A stretch of DNA of 64,000 nt from Lepus europaeus (taxonomy: Eukaryota; Chordata; Mammalia; Lagomorpha; Leporidae). Of the stretch, positions 18,599 to 30,402 are shown piece by piece. Positions within the stretch are counted from its first letter, which is position 1, and each line of letters starts with the position of its first letter. Both the position numbers and the translations under genes were made by a program. Below the pieces are notes generated by a model. It was not told the origin of the DNA. It did not search any database and worked only from the letters and a program-made list of their open reading frames with translations. The DNA is taken from the NCBI RefSeq assembly GCF_033115175.1, contig NC_084834.1, positions 78,326,462 to 78,390,461 of the forward strand, written 5' to 3'.

Positions 18599-19411
18599 AC
18601 ATGCTCTTCTTAACCTCAAGACTCATTAAGTGCCTTGTAGACCACATTCAAATGCTTTTTCCCTACTACCAAGGCAAACCATTCCTAAAGATGGTTTTCT
18701 GAAACAATGGTCTTTAGCAATCCAGGAGACATTCTCTCCATTGTCTCTTTTTCTGCCTGTGCTCAGTCTTGAGGTACTTTGGAGCAGTTTCACAGTAAAC
18801 CCATTATCAGCCCTGGTCCACAAAATGTGTAATGTCAATATGCAGATATAAGACTAGAAGTTTTTGTTAACAGAAAAGAATTTTTAACAAGAAAGATTTC
18901 TTGCATTAATACTTGTGCTACGTGACCTTTCATGACATAAATATGGCTCAGTGTGCAGACATTGCTGACCCTAGTCATTCAACAAATCATCTAATGACTG
19001 CAGTCCAGGTGTGACTGGTAATCAGACACCACATGCATAATTGAAACGAAGCAGATGCAGTTCTTATCTTCACAGATCTTAGGGTCTCAAAGGAGGAATG
19101 AATATCAAATATACAAACACTTAAGTAAACACATAATTACTACTTGTGGTAAATGTTAGAAAGAGCAGATTACTGGCTTTTCTAAGCCATCATAAAAAAG
19201 TGGACTTATTTTCTTTTGGAAGGCAGGTTGTAGGTATCAAGTTTAGCTATAAATACTAAGATAGCAATGTATGTGCTTATTAGACTTAGGTGTAAGGTTT
19301 GTATTATTATCAAACATTTTGGAAAATAAGGCATTGACTCTTTGGGCAGCATGCTCTCTGATTTTTCAATGTTTAATATTTTATTAGACCACTATGCTTT
19401 GCTTCTTTTTT
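18599..19411. other. unclassified intergenic sequence
   Basis: Possibly the end of paralogous copy B at the left. The rest is AT-rich with no gene or confident repeat. About 19010-19180 resembles old medium-reiterated repeat text. Confidence 0.35.
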
Positions 19412-20630
19412 TCCCCCCAAGAAACCTTTTATTCAAAGAATACAAACTTCAGGCATTTCATAAGTACAACTTTAGGAATATAGTGATTCTTCCCACCACA
19501 CCCATCCTCCCACCCATTCTCTTCCTGCTTCTCCCATTCCCCGTCCCATTCTCCACTAAGATTTTCAATTAACTTTTTACACAGCAGACCAACTCTATAC
19601 TAAGTAAAGAGCTCAACAATTTGTACAAAAAGAAAAAAATTGTTCCTCAACAGTTGAGGTAAGAGCTGTTCAAAGTCATTGCATCTAGAATTTAATTTAA
19701 CTTTTTCTTTAGAAACTTAATTAACTTTAAAGCAGTACCCAAGAATGATATAACTTTGGCCAACACTTAGATATAACTATAACTTATGAGACATAAGAAT
19801 ATTCCCCATTTAATACATTAAAAGAGTTAAGTCCTTGAGAATAAGTTTTATCATTAATTAAGGAAGCACTTAAGAAAACAAGCAATGGAGCTGGACACGT
19901 AGGCATAACTAAAATTTATGAGACATAAGAATATCCCCCACTTAATACACTAAAACAAAAGAAATCTTTGAGAACAAGTTTCATTGTTAACTCTCATAAT
20001 ACAACTCTTGAGTACAGAGGTCCTGCATGGGAAATTAGTGCACAATGACTTCTGTTAATAATTCAACATTTAACCCTCTTATATATGATGTCAGTGATCA
20101 GGCGAGGCCCTTGACATGAGCAGCCTATGCTCTGGAAGCCTTCCGAATCCACAAACTCCATCAGTATTTAAATAAGGCCATAAGCAAATTTGAAGAATTC
20201 TCCTCCCTTCAGAGAAAAGTAACTACTTCTTCAATAACCACTTCTTTAAACTTCATGTAGAACATTCTTTGCCACAGTGTCTTGGCTTTCCATGGCTGAA
20301 ATGATCCTGTGGGCTTTTCAGGCAAACCAAAATGCCTTAAGGGCTGATTCTGAGGTTAGAGTGCTTTTTAAATGACTGTCATTCTATGAGTCTGCAATTT
20401 GGACTGTTTCCCATGTTGGAGCATGCATTCCATTCTAGTTTCATCTATAGTTATTACCAAACACTTAATCCTATTTCTATGATCACTTTAACACTTAATT
20501 CTACCTATATGATAACTTTAATACTTAATTCTATCCATATGATAACTTTAATACTTAAGATGGTATTTTTACCACATAGCTTAAGGGGATTTGGCAAGTT
20601 TTTAAATTGTAGCCTTAGAAGTAAGTCAGG
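19412..20630 (-). mobile_element. older-subfamily L1 3' UTR, minus strand
   Basis: Starts with the reversed L1 end 'cttttattcaaagaatacaa', then 'gattcttcccaccacaccca', and further in 'tgccttaagggctgattctg' and 'attctatgagtctgc', which are also seen in the young L1 at 60780-60842. Non-coding throughout. Confidence 0.75.
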
Positions 20631-20965
20631 GGCTGGTGCTGTGGTATAGTGGGTTATCGCCCTGGCCTGAAGCACCAGTATCCCATATGGGTGCCGATTT
20701 GAGACCCAGCTACTCCATTTCCAATCCAGCTCTCTGAGATATGGCCTGAGAAAGCAGTACAAGATGGTCCAAGTCCTTGAACCCCTGCACCCATGTGGGA
20801 AACCCGGAAGAAGGTCCTGGCTCCTGCCTTTGGATCGGCACAGCTCCGGCCATGGTGGCCAACTGGAGAGTAAACCAACAGGTGGAAGACCTCTCTCTCT
20901 CTGCCTCTCCTTCTCTATGTAACTCTGACTTTCAAATAAAATAAATAATTCTTTTTTAAAAAAAG
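20631..20965 (+). repeat. CSINE
   Basis: 'ggggctggtgctgtggtata' head, 'ccagctactccatttccaat', 'cacccatgtgggaaacccgg', (CT) run, 'tttcaaataaaataaataat' and an A-rich tail. Confidence 0.9.
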
Positions 20966-20967
20966 AA

Positions 20968-21026
20968 GTTCTTACTCTGCAATGACAAGGTCTGTGTATA
21001 CAGAGGCTATTGATTTTTGTGTACTG
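20968..21026 (-). mobile_element. short L1 ORF2 fragment, minus strand
   Basis: 'gtgtatacagaggctattga' and 'tttttgtgtactgattttt' align with the minus-strand L1 ORF2 text at about 62970-63008 (reverse-transcriptase region). It abuts the 3' end of the chimeric element. The L1 ORF2 piece on the far side of that element (25423 onward) is in the opposite orientation. Confidence 0.6.
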
Positions 21027-22052
21027 ATTTTTTTAAAACTTTTATTTAATGAATATAAATTTCCAGTGTACAGCTTACGGATTACAATGGCTTCCCCCTC
21101 CCATAACTTCCCTCCCACCCGCAACCCTCCCCTCTCCCGCACCCTCTCCCCTTCCATTTGCATCAAGATTCATTTTCAATTCTCTTTATATACAGAAGAT
21201 CAATTTAGTATAAAGGTTTCAACAGTTTGCACCCACATAGAAACACAAAGTGAAACATACTGTTTGAGTACTAGTTATAGCATCAAATCAAAATGTATAG
21301 CACATTAAGGACAGAGATCCCACATGAGCAGCAAGTGCACAGTGGCTCCTGTTGTTGACCCAACAAATTGACACTCTAGTTTATGGTGCCAGTAACCACC
21401 CTAAGCTGTCGTCATGAGTTGCCAAGGCTATGGAAGCCTTCCAAGTTTGCCGACTCTGATCATATTTAGACAAGGTCATAAAAGACAGGGTGAGGATAGT
21501 AACCAATGATCCTAAGAGTGGCATTTACCAGGTTTGAACAATTATACAGCATTAAGTGGGGAAGAGGACCATCAGTACACACAGGTTGGGAGTAGAGCCA
21601 TTGGTGGTAGAGTAGAGGTTATGATTACAAAGGAATGAGGCCCAAGTGTGCTAGACAGGGTCTAGAACAAAGGACAGAGTCATTATTAGAGGAGCTAAGA
21701 AAGGTGCTGTCTAAGCTACAATTAAGTTTTCTGATTGAGAGGCAAATAGAACCTGATAGAAGGGGCTTGATAATAATCTGGTGGGCTTTAGGCCTTGTAA
21801 GTGAAGAGGCCCAGACCTATCTATCTCTTCACATGGGGTATATCCTAAGGGAGGTGTGAACCTCCTAGGGGAAGGCACTCTGTTGACTTTCATTACTTGG
21901 CTGGCCTGGGAGGAGAGCTGGCCAGGTAAAGGCAGGTGGCATCTCTAACAAGAAATTTACAGTTCTGCCTGCAATGTTGCTGACCCTACTTGACCACACC
22001 CTCAGCTGCAGTGGTCACTTTGGAAGTTTGGCTGAGTGAAGGGCTTTTCAGC

Positions 22053-22364
22053 TTAGAGCCAATAAGATCTGTGGCTCTGACCTGGGCATCCTTCGATTCC
22101 AGGGCAGGTCCATTTCCAGTGATCCAACTCTTGGCAGAGCTGCCAGGGCTCTTCACAAGCTGACTTCTGCTGAAGCCCAGGCTTACCACTTTGAAAGCCA
22201 CTGCAGTGGACTGGCCTGTTGGGTCTCCTTGAGGGCAGATCACTGTACAGATCAGCCATTAATAGGCCTGCCACCCATTGCTTCTGATGCCGAGCTTTCT
22301 TTTCCTCCTGGTTTGTGTTAAAGCAGACCAGAGGATGCAAGTCAAGGGAGTGCCCGTGTCCCAT
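22053..22364 (-). pseudogene. retroviral gag nucleocapsid-like remnant in chimera copy 1
   Basis: Minus-strand open frame with a basic stretch, then a damaged first zinc knuckle (CGKPG context lost to SGKPG) and a better second one (C-x4-H-x4-C in LCQELDHWKWTCP). This resembles the nucleocapsid end of a class I (gammaretrovirus-like) endogenous retrovirus Gag. Stops and frame breaks surround it, so it is not functional. The same remnant is in copy 2, so it was captured before the element dispersed. Confidence 0.5.
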
Positions 22365-24075
22365 CTCTAATCTTCAGTGGCCTGAACTACAAGTCTATAG
22401 TCACAGGCATGTTCTGTAGTAGTTTTTCTAAGGTAGACAATGCCCATGAGGAAAATTATATTCTCACTTTAAAACTTTCTTTCCCTTTGGTCTGAAAGGG
22501 AGGTTTTTTTCTACTTACTATATACTTCGCTGATAGCGAAGTGAATCTAGCTATGAGATTATTATTTAAGTTCTTATTTTGGCTATGCTATTACAGAAAA
22601 ATGTTAGCCATATCTTTTATAAGGTCTAAAGATTAAATTGTGCATCCTACAGATTCCTTCATAATAGAATTAGTTTCCTACCTTGAAGAGAATAGAGAAA
22701 TGAAAGAACAAGTTTGGCTTAGAATAGAGAAATGAGGGAGCAAGTCCTAGATCGCTTGCTGACAATAGCAATATTACATGAATATTTAGCAAGCAGTTTC
22801 AACCACTAGATAACAACTTAAGAAAACATTTGTCAGAAGGTCCAATGCCTTCTATAAATTTTAAGAATCATGTATTTGAAAACACCTCTTAAATATCGAA
22901 CGTGGTGTAGTTTGTTTAGCCAGTAAACTTAAACACAACCATATAAAATGTTTTTAGTTTCTTTCTACCAACAAGTTTAAAACATATGATACACAGATTC
23001 AGGTCACACAAATTAAAATTTATCTTTGATTAATTTTAGCAGCTTAAATTTATGGACAATCTTATCTATAAGCCATTTAAAATAAAACTCTTAATAAAAT
23101 TTCCCCATGTGGACATACAATATGTACACACATATAACATAGCATAATAGACCAATATAGCAATTTTAATAATAGCTTTTAAAATCTTTAACTCTTTTTG
23201 TAGATTGCCAATTGATTTGAATTGCTTTTTGTTTTAGTAACCTCAGTTAACCATACTTTCTCTCAGTTGGTACTGTTAATACATTATTGGCTTCATCTGT
23301 TTACAGAGCCATCCCAAAGCACTGAATACAATAGAAGTGGCTGGAAAAAGTCCATAGGGACCTATAGGAGGACAGCTAAACACAGAACCAACAACGCTTT
23401 AGTTTTGTGAGCAGCACATCATATATAACTATGGATGACAAAAGACTTTAAGTCGCCATGTTTAAAATTATAAACTCATCAATCAACAAGAGCCACTTGC
23501 TTACTTCACAGTATTTTTGAAAGCACCTGTAGGATTTTACAGTATTTAACCCTTTAGGCCTCTGGGGCTTTCTCATTAAGATAACTATCATGTCTAGTAA
23601 CACAAGATCATTAGACTTTTTAATTCTCAAACATTTGTATTAATAGCATTTTCCATTATAGAAACTTAAAATTTAGTACCATGTCACATCTTGACAGTCC
23701 TTCTAATATACTCCAAATAGACTGATTAGTTGGTGTCTCTATAAGATGAGAGACATAGGTCCTTCGATTTTTTCAGTTGGGCCCAAACTGGAAAAACCAA
23801 AGTCCAGGATTTACTGGAAATATTAGAGTCCAGATTGTTTGGAACTTTGATTTTTTTGAATGCCTGTCAAGAATGCCAAGAAGGCTCAAAATCCAAAATA
23901 TCTGGTTGAAATAAGATTCCTTAAAATCATGACATAACATAGACCAAATTTGATCACTGTTACAAGGTGATTATTCAAATCTTTGAAAATAAGCACATAT
24001 TTAAATAACCCATAGCTCTTAATAAAAATTCAGCTGTTTTTGAACAATTAGAATTTAACAGACATCAAGAGAACA

Positions 24076-24309
24076 TTATAGATTGATTACTTTAACACAT
24101 TGATTTAACAGAGCATCAGAGTTTAATTCTATGTCAAAGAGAAATTGAGCTTCCTGTGATCTTTTGCTGTGAGGTTTCCTTCCTTTACCTTCTTTCATAT
24201 TGGTGACCATGTTTCTGTGTTTCTCTGTGTAACACATCTTTAAGCATCTTTTGCAGGGCAGGATGAGTGGCAATGTTCTTATCAATTTTTTGAGATCTGC
24301 TTCTTGCAT
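24076..24309 (-). pseudogene. internally deleted L1 ORF1 in chimera copy 1
   Basis: The frame opens as the L1 ORF1 N-terminal region (MQEADLKKLIRTL) and jumps, out of frame, into the ORF1 C-terminal coding region. Compared with copy 2, bases equivalent to 39516-40315 are missing, with two bases (tt) shared at the junction. The coiled coil and RNA-binding domain are gone. Confidence 0.75.
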
Positions 24310-25422
24310 TTCTTCTATCTCATCATCTTCATAATCTTGAATTGGGGTTTTTTTTCATTTGGGGGCATCATAGTGTCTTCCTTGTTCTTGTTACCTCAGT
24401 TTTTGCGTTTGTTGTTTGGCATGTTGGAGATATTTGGTTTCTTCACTATGGTGTTTTTTCTTGTTATACTATGGCTCTAGGTTAAGTGGACTGTCTGCTT
24501 TTGATGGAGCCTTGAGGCTTGAGATGAGTGTGGCCTGAGAGCTCTGTTTGGTTCCTCATGGTTGAGGGTGTGTCAAGGATGACACTCCCAGGTTAGGCGT
24601 GGTAAATCTCTCTTTCTTTCATTCTTTTTTGTTTCCAAAAGGGAAGTAATTCCACACAGCTGAACAGAATTGGAGGTAGTTAGCAGGCAAATTATATACC
24701 CTCAGGAGCCAGAGATCAGAAGCTCTTTCCCAAGGACCACACAGGGAATCTCTGCTGCCCTCAGTGTGGGCTCCTATTCTCCTGCAGTCTCCCACTGGGT
24801 TGCCAAGTTAGATCCTAATATCCTGTTACTTCACCCCTCCAGAGCCAGGTTTTTCTGCTAGGCTCAGGGCCGGTGCAGACCCGAGGTCGCCCTGCTTATG
24901 ACGTATGTCCAAAATGGCACCTGCTCTTTGTCTTGCTTGCCTTTGAGAAGTGAGCGGAGAGAGAGAAACTCGTGTCCGTATCGGTCACTTTTTTTTTTTC
25001 TCTCTCTCTCTCTTCTAGTTAGCCTGGTGAACTTTTCCCCACGGAGTTTCAAGCCTCGTTCCCTCTAGCCTCCTCTTTCTGCTTGCCCGCTGGTGTCTCG
25101 GGCTATTGAGGTTCGGCTCACCTCGCGTTCCAGTGCTGGTGTGTTGAGTTTGCCGCTGGTGTCCCGAACTTGGGCTCCCACGCTCTCCACGCAGGTCCAC
25201 TGTGAATCACTAGTTCCGGAAGAGTTTCCTCTGCTGTTTCATCCCCTACTCTTCCCTGAACCTGCAGTATCTCCACTTTTATTAAACTGTCTCTTCCTGG
25301 ACTATCAGTGTGCTCCCTTCCTATTCCGCCATCTTGCTGCTCTCAGTCCTCTTTTAATTAAACTATCTTTTCTTGGACTATTAGTGAGCTCCCTCCCTAT
25401 TACACCATCTTGGAGTGACTCC

Positions 25423-27060
25423 AATATTCTTCTAAGATCTAGAAAAAAATGATGCTGAAATTCATATGGAGACACAGGAGACCCTGAATAGCTATAGAAA
25501 TCTTATACAACAACAACAACAAAAACTGGAAGCATCACAATACCTGATTTCAAGACATACTACAGGGCAATTATAATCAAAACAGCCTGGTACTATAACA
25601 AAAGCAGACACGTAGATCAACTAAACATAATAGGAATGCCAGAAATCAACCCACATATCTACAACTATCTTTGACAAAGGAGCTAAAACCAATTCCTGGA
25701 GCAAGGACAGTCTGTTCAACAAATGGTGCTAGGAAAACTGGATCTCCTCAGGCAGAAGATGAAGCAAGTCCCCTATCTTATACCTTACACAAAAATCCAC
25801 TCAACATGGATCAACCTGATAGCATCAAATTATTAGAAAATATTGAGGAAACCCTGCAAGATATTGACATAGGCAAAGAGTTCTTGGAAAAGACACCAGA
25901 GGCACAGGCAATCAAAGCCAAAATTGACAAATGAGATTTCATCAAGTTGAGAAGCTTCTGCACTGCAAAAGAAACACTCAGCAACTGACAGAATGAGAGA
26001 AGATTTTGCAAACTATGAAACTGATAAAGGATTAATATCCAGAATCTATAAAGAGCTCAAGAAAATCAACAATAATAAACAATCCAGTTAAGAAATGGGA
26101 AAAGGACTTGAACAGACATTTCTCAAAAGAGGAAATTCAAATGGCAACAGACATGAAAAAATGCTCAGGATCACTAGCCAGCAGGAAAATGCAGATCAAA
26201 ACTACAATAAGGCTTCATCTCACCTCAGTTGGAATGGCTCTCATAAAGAAAACAAAAAACAATAAAAGCTGGTGAGGATGTAGGGGAAAAGGTACCCTGA
26301 TCCACTCTTGGTGGGAATGTAAACTGGTTCAGCCATTGTGCAAGACACTTTGGAAATTCCTCAGTAACCTGAAACTAGATCTGCTATATGATCCAGAAAT
26401 CCCACTCCTGGGTATTTACCCAAACAAAATGAAATCAGCATATGAAAAAGTTATCTATACCCCCATGTTCATTCCAGCATAATTTACATTAGCCAAGATA
26501 TGGAATCAACCTAGATTTCTATCAACTTATGACTGGATAAAGATATTATGTTATATATACACTGTGAAATAGTATAAATAGTATTCAGCAAGAAAAAAAA
26601 TAAATGAAATCTTGTCTTTTGCAACAAAATTGATGCAACTGGAAAGCATTATATTTATGAAATAAGCCAATCCCAAAAAGACAGATACCATGTTTTCCCT
26701 GATCTGCGGTAAATAATAGAGTACCTAAAATGTCATGTATAGAAATGAAATTGACATTTTGAGATTTGATGATCATTTATAGCCCTTGTCTTGACTGTTG
26801 AGGAGTAGTGTCTTTTTTTCCTTTATATTATTTGATGAACTCTTTACTCACCATAGGATTAACCTTATGAGTATAAAGTAAACTGAAAATAGATCTTTTT
26901 TAAAAATTAAGAGTGGGAATAGAAAAAGAAGGAGGAAGAAGGCTTGGAGAATGGGCAGAAAGAAGGGTAGGCTAGGAAGTATCACTAAGTTCCTAAATCT
27001 GTATATGGAAATACATGAATTGATGTACCTAAATAACATTTTTAAAAAAAGAATTGATCC
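25423..27060 (+). mobile_element. older L1, ORF2 C-terminal region and 3' UTR
   Basis: Plus-strand L1 from the 'EKMMLKF' region of ORF2 onward: 'acaggagaccctgaatagct', 'aagctggaagcatcac'-like text, 'tggatcaacctgatagcatc', 'ttggtgggaatgtaaactgg', 'cccactcctgggtatttacc', then a 3' UTR to the A-rich stretch at about 27040. The frame is broken many times. The longest piece (25671-25934) reads as damaged ORF2 ending KTPEAQAIKAKIDK. Confidence 0.85.
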
Positions 27061-27718
27061 AGTAAATTCACAAACCAAACCAGTAATATCAAAGCTACAA
27101 AATAGATGTTAAAAATAACATTTTTATACAAGAATAATAAACTCACTGAAAGAGAAATTGGGAATTAAATTCTCTTAACAATAGTCAGAAAGAAAAATTA
27201 ACTATTTAGGGATAAGTTTAAGCAAAGACATGGAAGATCTCTATGTTGAAAATTATAAAACACTGATGAACGAAATGATCATGGACATGAAACAAGGGAA
27301 AGATAGTCCTGTTCATGGATAGGAAGAATCAATATCATTAAAATTTGAATACTATCTAAAGCAATCTACATATTCAATGCAATTGATAACAAAATATTAA
27401 TGACATTCTTTACAGAATTAGAAAAAAATCCTAAAATTCATAAGGAATCACAAAGGACTCAGAATAGGCAAAGTGACCCTGGGCAATAAAAATCAAGCTG
27501 GAGGCATCACAATACCCAACTTCAAAGTATACTACAAAGCTACAGTATTTCAAACAGCATGGTACTGATATAAAAACTCACATACATATCAAAAGAACAA
27601 AATAATGATCCCAGAAACCAATCGTTGTACACACAGCAAGCTGATATTTAACAAAAGCACCCAGGACATACATGAAGAAAACATATTCTTTTCATGATCC
27701 ACTATATAAAATATTAGA
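27061..27718 (+). mobile_element. ancient L1 ORF2 fragment
   Basis: Degenerate ORF2 text upstream in the protein relative to the preceding fragment: 'gacatggaagatctctatgt', 'gttcatggataggaagaat', 'caatctacatattcaatgca', 'caagctggaggcatcacaat', 'aacagcatggtactgatata'. It is more diverged than its neighbour, so a separate, older insertion. Confidence 0.75.
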
Positions 27719-27719
27719 A

Positions 27720-28025
27720 GAGGTGTCAGCATTGTGTCAGAGCCACTTGGAACACTGACATCCCATAAGATCACCAGCTGAAGCCACACACTGCTCCACT
27801 TCCAATCCAACTCTCCACTAATGTGCCTGGGAAAGCAGCAGCAGATGACCCAAGTAATTCAGTCTCTGCTACTCACTTTGGAGATCTGGATGGAGTTCCA
27901 GGCTCCTGGCATTGGCCTGGTCCAGCCCTGGCTTTAGACCATTTGGGTAGTGAACCAGTGGATGGAAGACCCCCTCTCCTGCTCTGTTTGCTTTTCAAAC
28001 AAAATTTTAACAAACTTTTTTTAAA
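27720..28025 (+). repeat. CSINE (older, short tail)
   Basis: 'gtgtcagcattgtgtcagag', 'ctccactaatgtgcctggga', 'gagatctggatggagttcca', 'tagtgaaccagtggatggaa', A/T-rich end. Confidence 0.85.
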
Positions 28026-28442
28026 AATTAGAAAAATCCATAATGTTCAAAAGCCAATCATTTACTGCTCTGAGAGCTCTTGTCCCTTCTCTCAAAACAC
28101 TGTAATGTTTAGAGAAAGCAAAAGATCACACTTACTTTCAACGAAGCACATCAAAGGGCAGCAGAGAAGAAAAGGCAGAAGGAAGGCAGCTACTAGGCAT
28201 TCAGAAAAGTGTGTTTGTGCCCACTGCATTTCCAAGGTAAATGTTCAATTTGATAAGTATTTATTAGGTACTTTGTATTTGGGAAGACTACAAAGTGCAC
28301 TAGATAGGATGCAAAATGTAAATAAAATGCAATCTCTACAGTTCAGGAAGGTAAAGTTGAGGAGAAGGCTGCCAAAAAGATAAAATAATAGAACATGAGA
28401 TGGAATTCACCTTGCTCTATGAAGCTATTTAAGTGTGAGATT
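28026..28442. other. unclassified intergenic sequence
   Basis: About 0.4 kb. The long open frame over it starts inside the adjacent CSINE and has no recognisable protein features, so I do not call a gene. 28240-28335 resembles an old interspersed repeat. Confidence 0.35.
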
Positions 28443-28455
28443 AAAAAATGGTGTC

Positions 28456-29581
28456 TCACTAGTCCAAGTGATCAATTTCAGTTCACATTCAATGGCTCTG
28501 ATAGGTCTAAGAGTCAAAGGGATCACACAAACAAGACAAGTGTCTGCTAATACTAACTGATAGAATCAAAAAGGGAGAGAAAGATCCAACATGGGAAGTG
28601 GGATACACAGCAGACTCATAGAATGGCAGACGTCCTAAACAACACTCTGGCCTCAGAATCAGCCCTTAAGGCATTCGGACCTGGCTGAAGAGCCCATGAG
28701 AGTATTGTAGGCATGGAAAGCCAAGACACCATGGAAAAAAAAAGAAAGAAAGAAAACCTAAATGACAGATCTCTGTGAGTGAGATCCCAGTGGAAAGAGC
28801 AGGGCCATCAAAGAAGGAGGTACCTTTCTCTGAAGGGAGGAGAGAACTTCCACTTTGACTATGACCCTATCAGAATAAGATCAAAGTCAGCAAACTCTAA
28901 AGGCTTCCATAGCCCTGGCAACTCATGACTAGAGCCTAGGGAGATCACTGACGCCATGAACAGGAGTGTCAAATTGTTAAGTCAGCAACAGGAGTCACTG
29001 TGTACTTACACCCCATGTGGGATCTGTCCCTAATGTGTTGTCTAATGTGCAGTGATGCTATAACTAGTACTGAAACAGTATTTTTACACTTTGTGTTTCT
29101 GCGTGGGTACAAACTGATGAGATCTTTACTAATTATATACTGAATCGATCTTCTGTATATAAAGATAATTGGAAATGAAAAAAGGAAAAACCTGGTGTTA
29201 AATTGGAAATGGCATAGAAAATTAATTAATTTTTTAAAAAAATATATATTATGTAAGATCTCTGTCTTTAATGTACTGTACACTCTTATTTAATGCTATA
29301 ACTAGTACTCCAACAGTATTTTTTTTCACTTTGTGTTGCTATATGGGGGCAAACTGTTGAAATCGTTACCTAATATATACTAAACTGATCTTCTGTATAT
29401 AAAGAGAATTGAAAATGAATCATGATGTGATTGGAAGGGGAGAGGGAGTGGGAAAGGGGAGGGTTGTGGGTGGGAGGGAAATTTTGGAAGGGGGAAGCCA
29501 TTGTAACCCATAAGCTGTACTTTGGAAATTTATATTCATTAAATAAAAGTTTAATTAAAAAAATAAATAAAAATAAAAATA
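28456..29581 (+). mobile_element. L1, 5'-truncated to its 3' UTR, with TSD
   Basis: Only 3' UTR is present, ending in the G-rich block at about 29436-29500, 'attcattaaataaaagttta' and an A-rich tail. The segment from the 'tctctgtc...tgtatataaag' region occurs twice in tandem (about 29020-29165 and 29260-29405). Flanked by the 13-bp repeat aaaaaatggtgtc at 28443-28455 and 29582-29594. Confidence 0.92.
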
Positions 29582-29594
29582 AAAAAATGGTGTC

Positions 29595-30079
29595 AACACT
29601 ATGGATTAAAAAGGGGGAAAGATCACACACAAATAGAAGGATTAGGAAAGGCAAGTGACCTGAACATGCGCCTGAGGAATACATTAGGGCTTAGTAGGCA
29701 GAGGTGACCCAGCAGGTGCTCCAATCAGGGCAAACAGTTTGAATAAAAGCAGGATGGTAGGAAAACAGAGCATTGAGAAAATGCCTACCTTGGGTGGAGA
29801 AAAGAATGCAAACAGGGAAATCTGGAAGGTAAGACATAAAAAGTTTGGGCAAACATTAAATGCCAGATTGAGAGATTTTACCTAATTCACTTAGTATGGT
29901 TCATTCTTATGGTTTTAGAATAAAACAATATGATTTGCATTCTGTTAAGAATACTAATCTAGTATTATTTTGGAACAGAGCCTGACAGTTGGAAATTCAG
30001 CAGGAGGACTATAGTGATAGTACAAGCAAAAAATAATAAAAAGCCTATCTGTGGTATAGTAATAAAAATGGAATGAACA
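29595..30079. other. unclassified intergenic sequence
   Basis: About 0.5 kb, purine-rich, with no gene or repeat that I can support. Confidence 0.35.
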
Positions 30080-30402
30080 GATTGGCATTTGGCCTAGCAG
30101 TTAAGATGCCTGATAACACACCCTCACCCCAAATCAGAATTCATGGGTTCAACAGTCAGCTCCGACTTTACCTTCCTGCTAAGGCAGAACCTGGAAGATG
30201 GTCTTGATGGTTCAGTTGACTTAGTTCATGCCACCCATGTAGGAGATCTGGATTGAACACTAGACATCTAGCTTTGGTCACAGTGGTGGGATCTTTTAAG
30301 GCCCTTTGGAGAGTGAACCAGAAGATGGGAGCATGCTCTCTGTCTCTCCCCCACCCCATCTCTCTGCTTCTCAAATAAAGTCTCTTTTTAAAATGAAATT
30401 AT
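30080..30402 (+). repeat. CSINE, diverged old subfamily
   Basis: 'gattggcatttggcctagca', 'gtaggagatctggattgaac', 'gagtgaaccagaagatggga', 'ctctgcttctcaaataaag'. Clearly related to CSINE but more diverged than most copies here. Confidence 0.75.

Larger units (their letters stand above)
21027..25422 (-). mobile_element. HAL1-like ORF2-less L1 chimera, copy 1 (minus strand)
   Basis: Reverse complement of the same element as 38437-43557, closely similar over its whole length. Read from the right: a 5' region with two 76-bp promoter-like units (each with the CAAGATGG core, at 25405-25412 and 25329-25336 in complement), an ORF1 start region, an 800-bp deletion inside ORF1 (junction at 24271/24272), the non-L1 middle, a gag-like remnant, and the L1 3' UTR ending at 21027. 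Adding back the 800 bp and removing one 76-bp unit gives the length of the other copy. I see no clear TSD. Confidence 0.8.

Noticed and set aside
27823..28383. 186-aa + strand open frame
   Set aside because: Begins inside a CSINE and runs into low-complexity flanking sequence; no domain or homology recognised.
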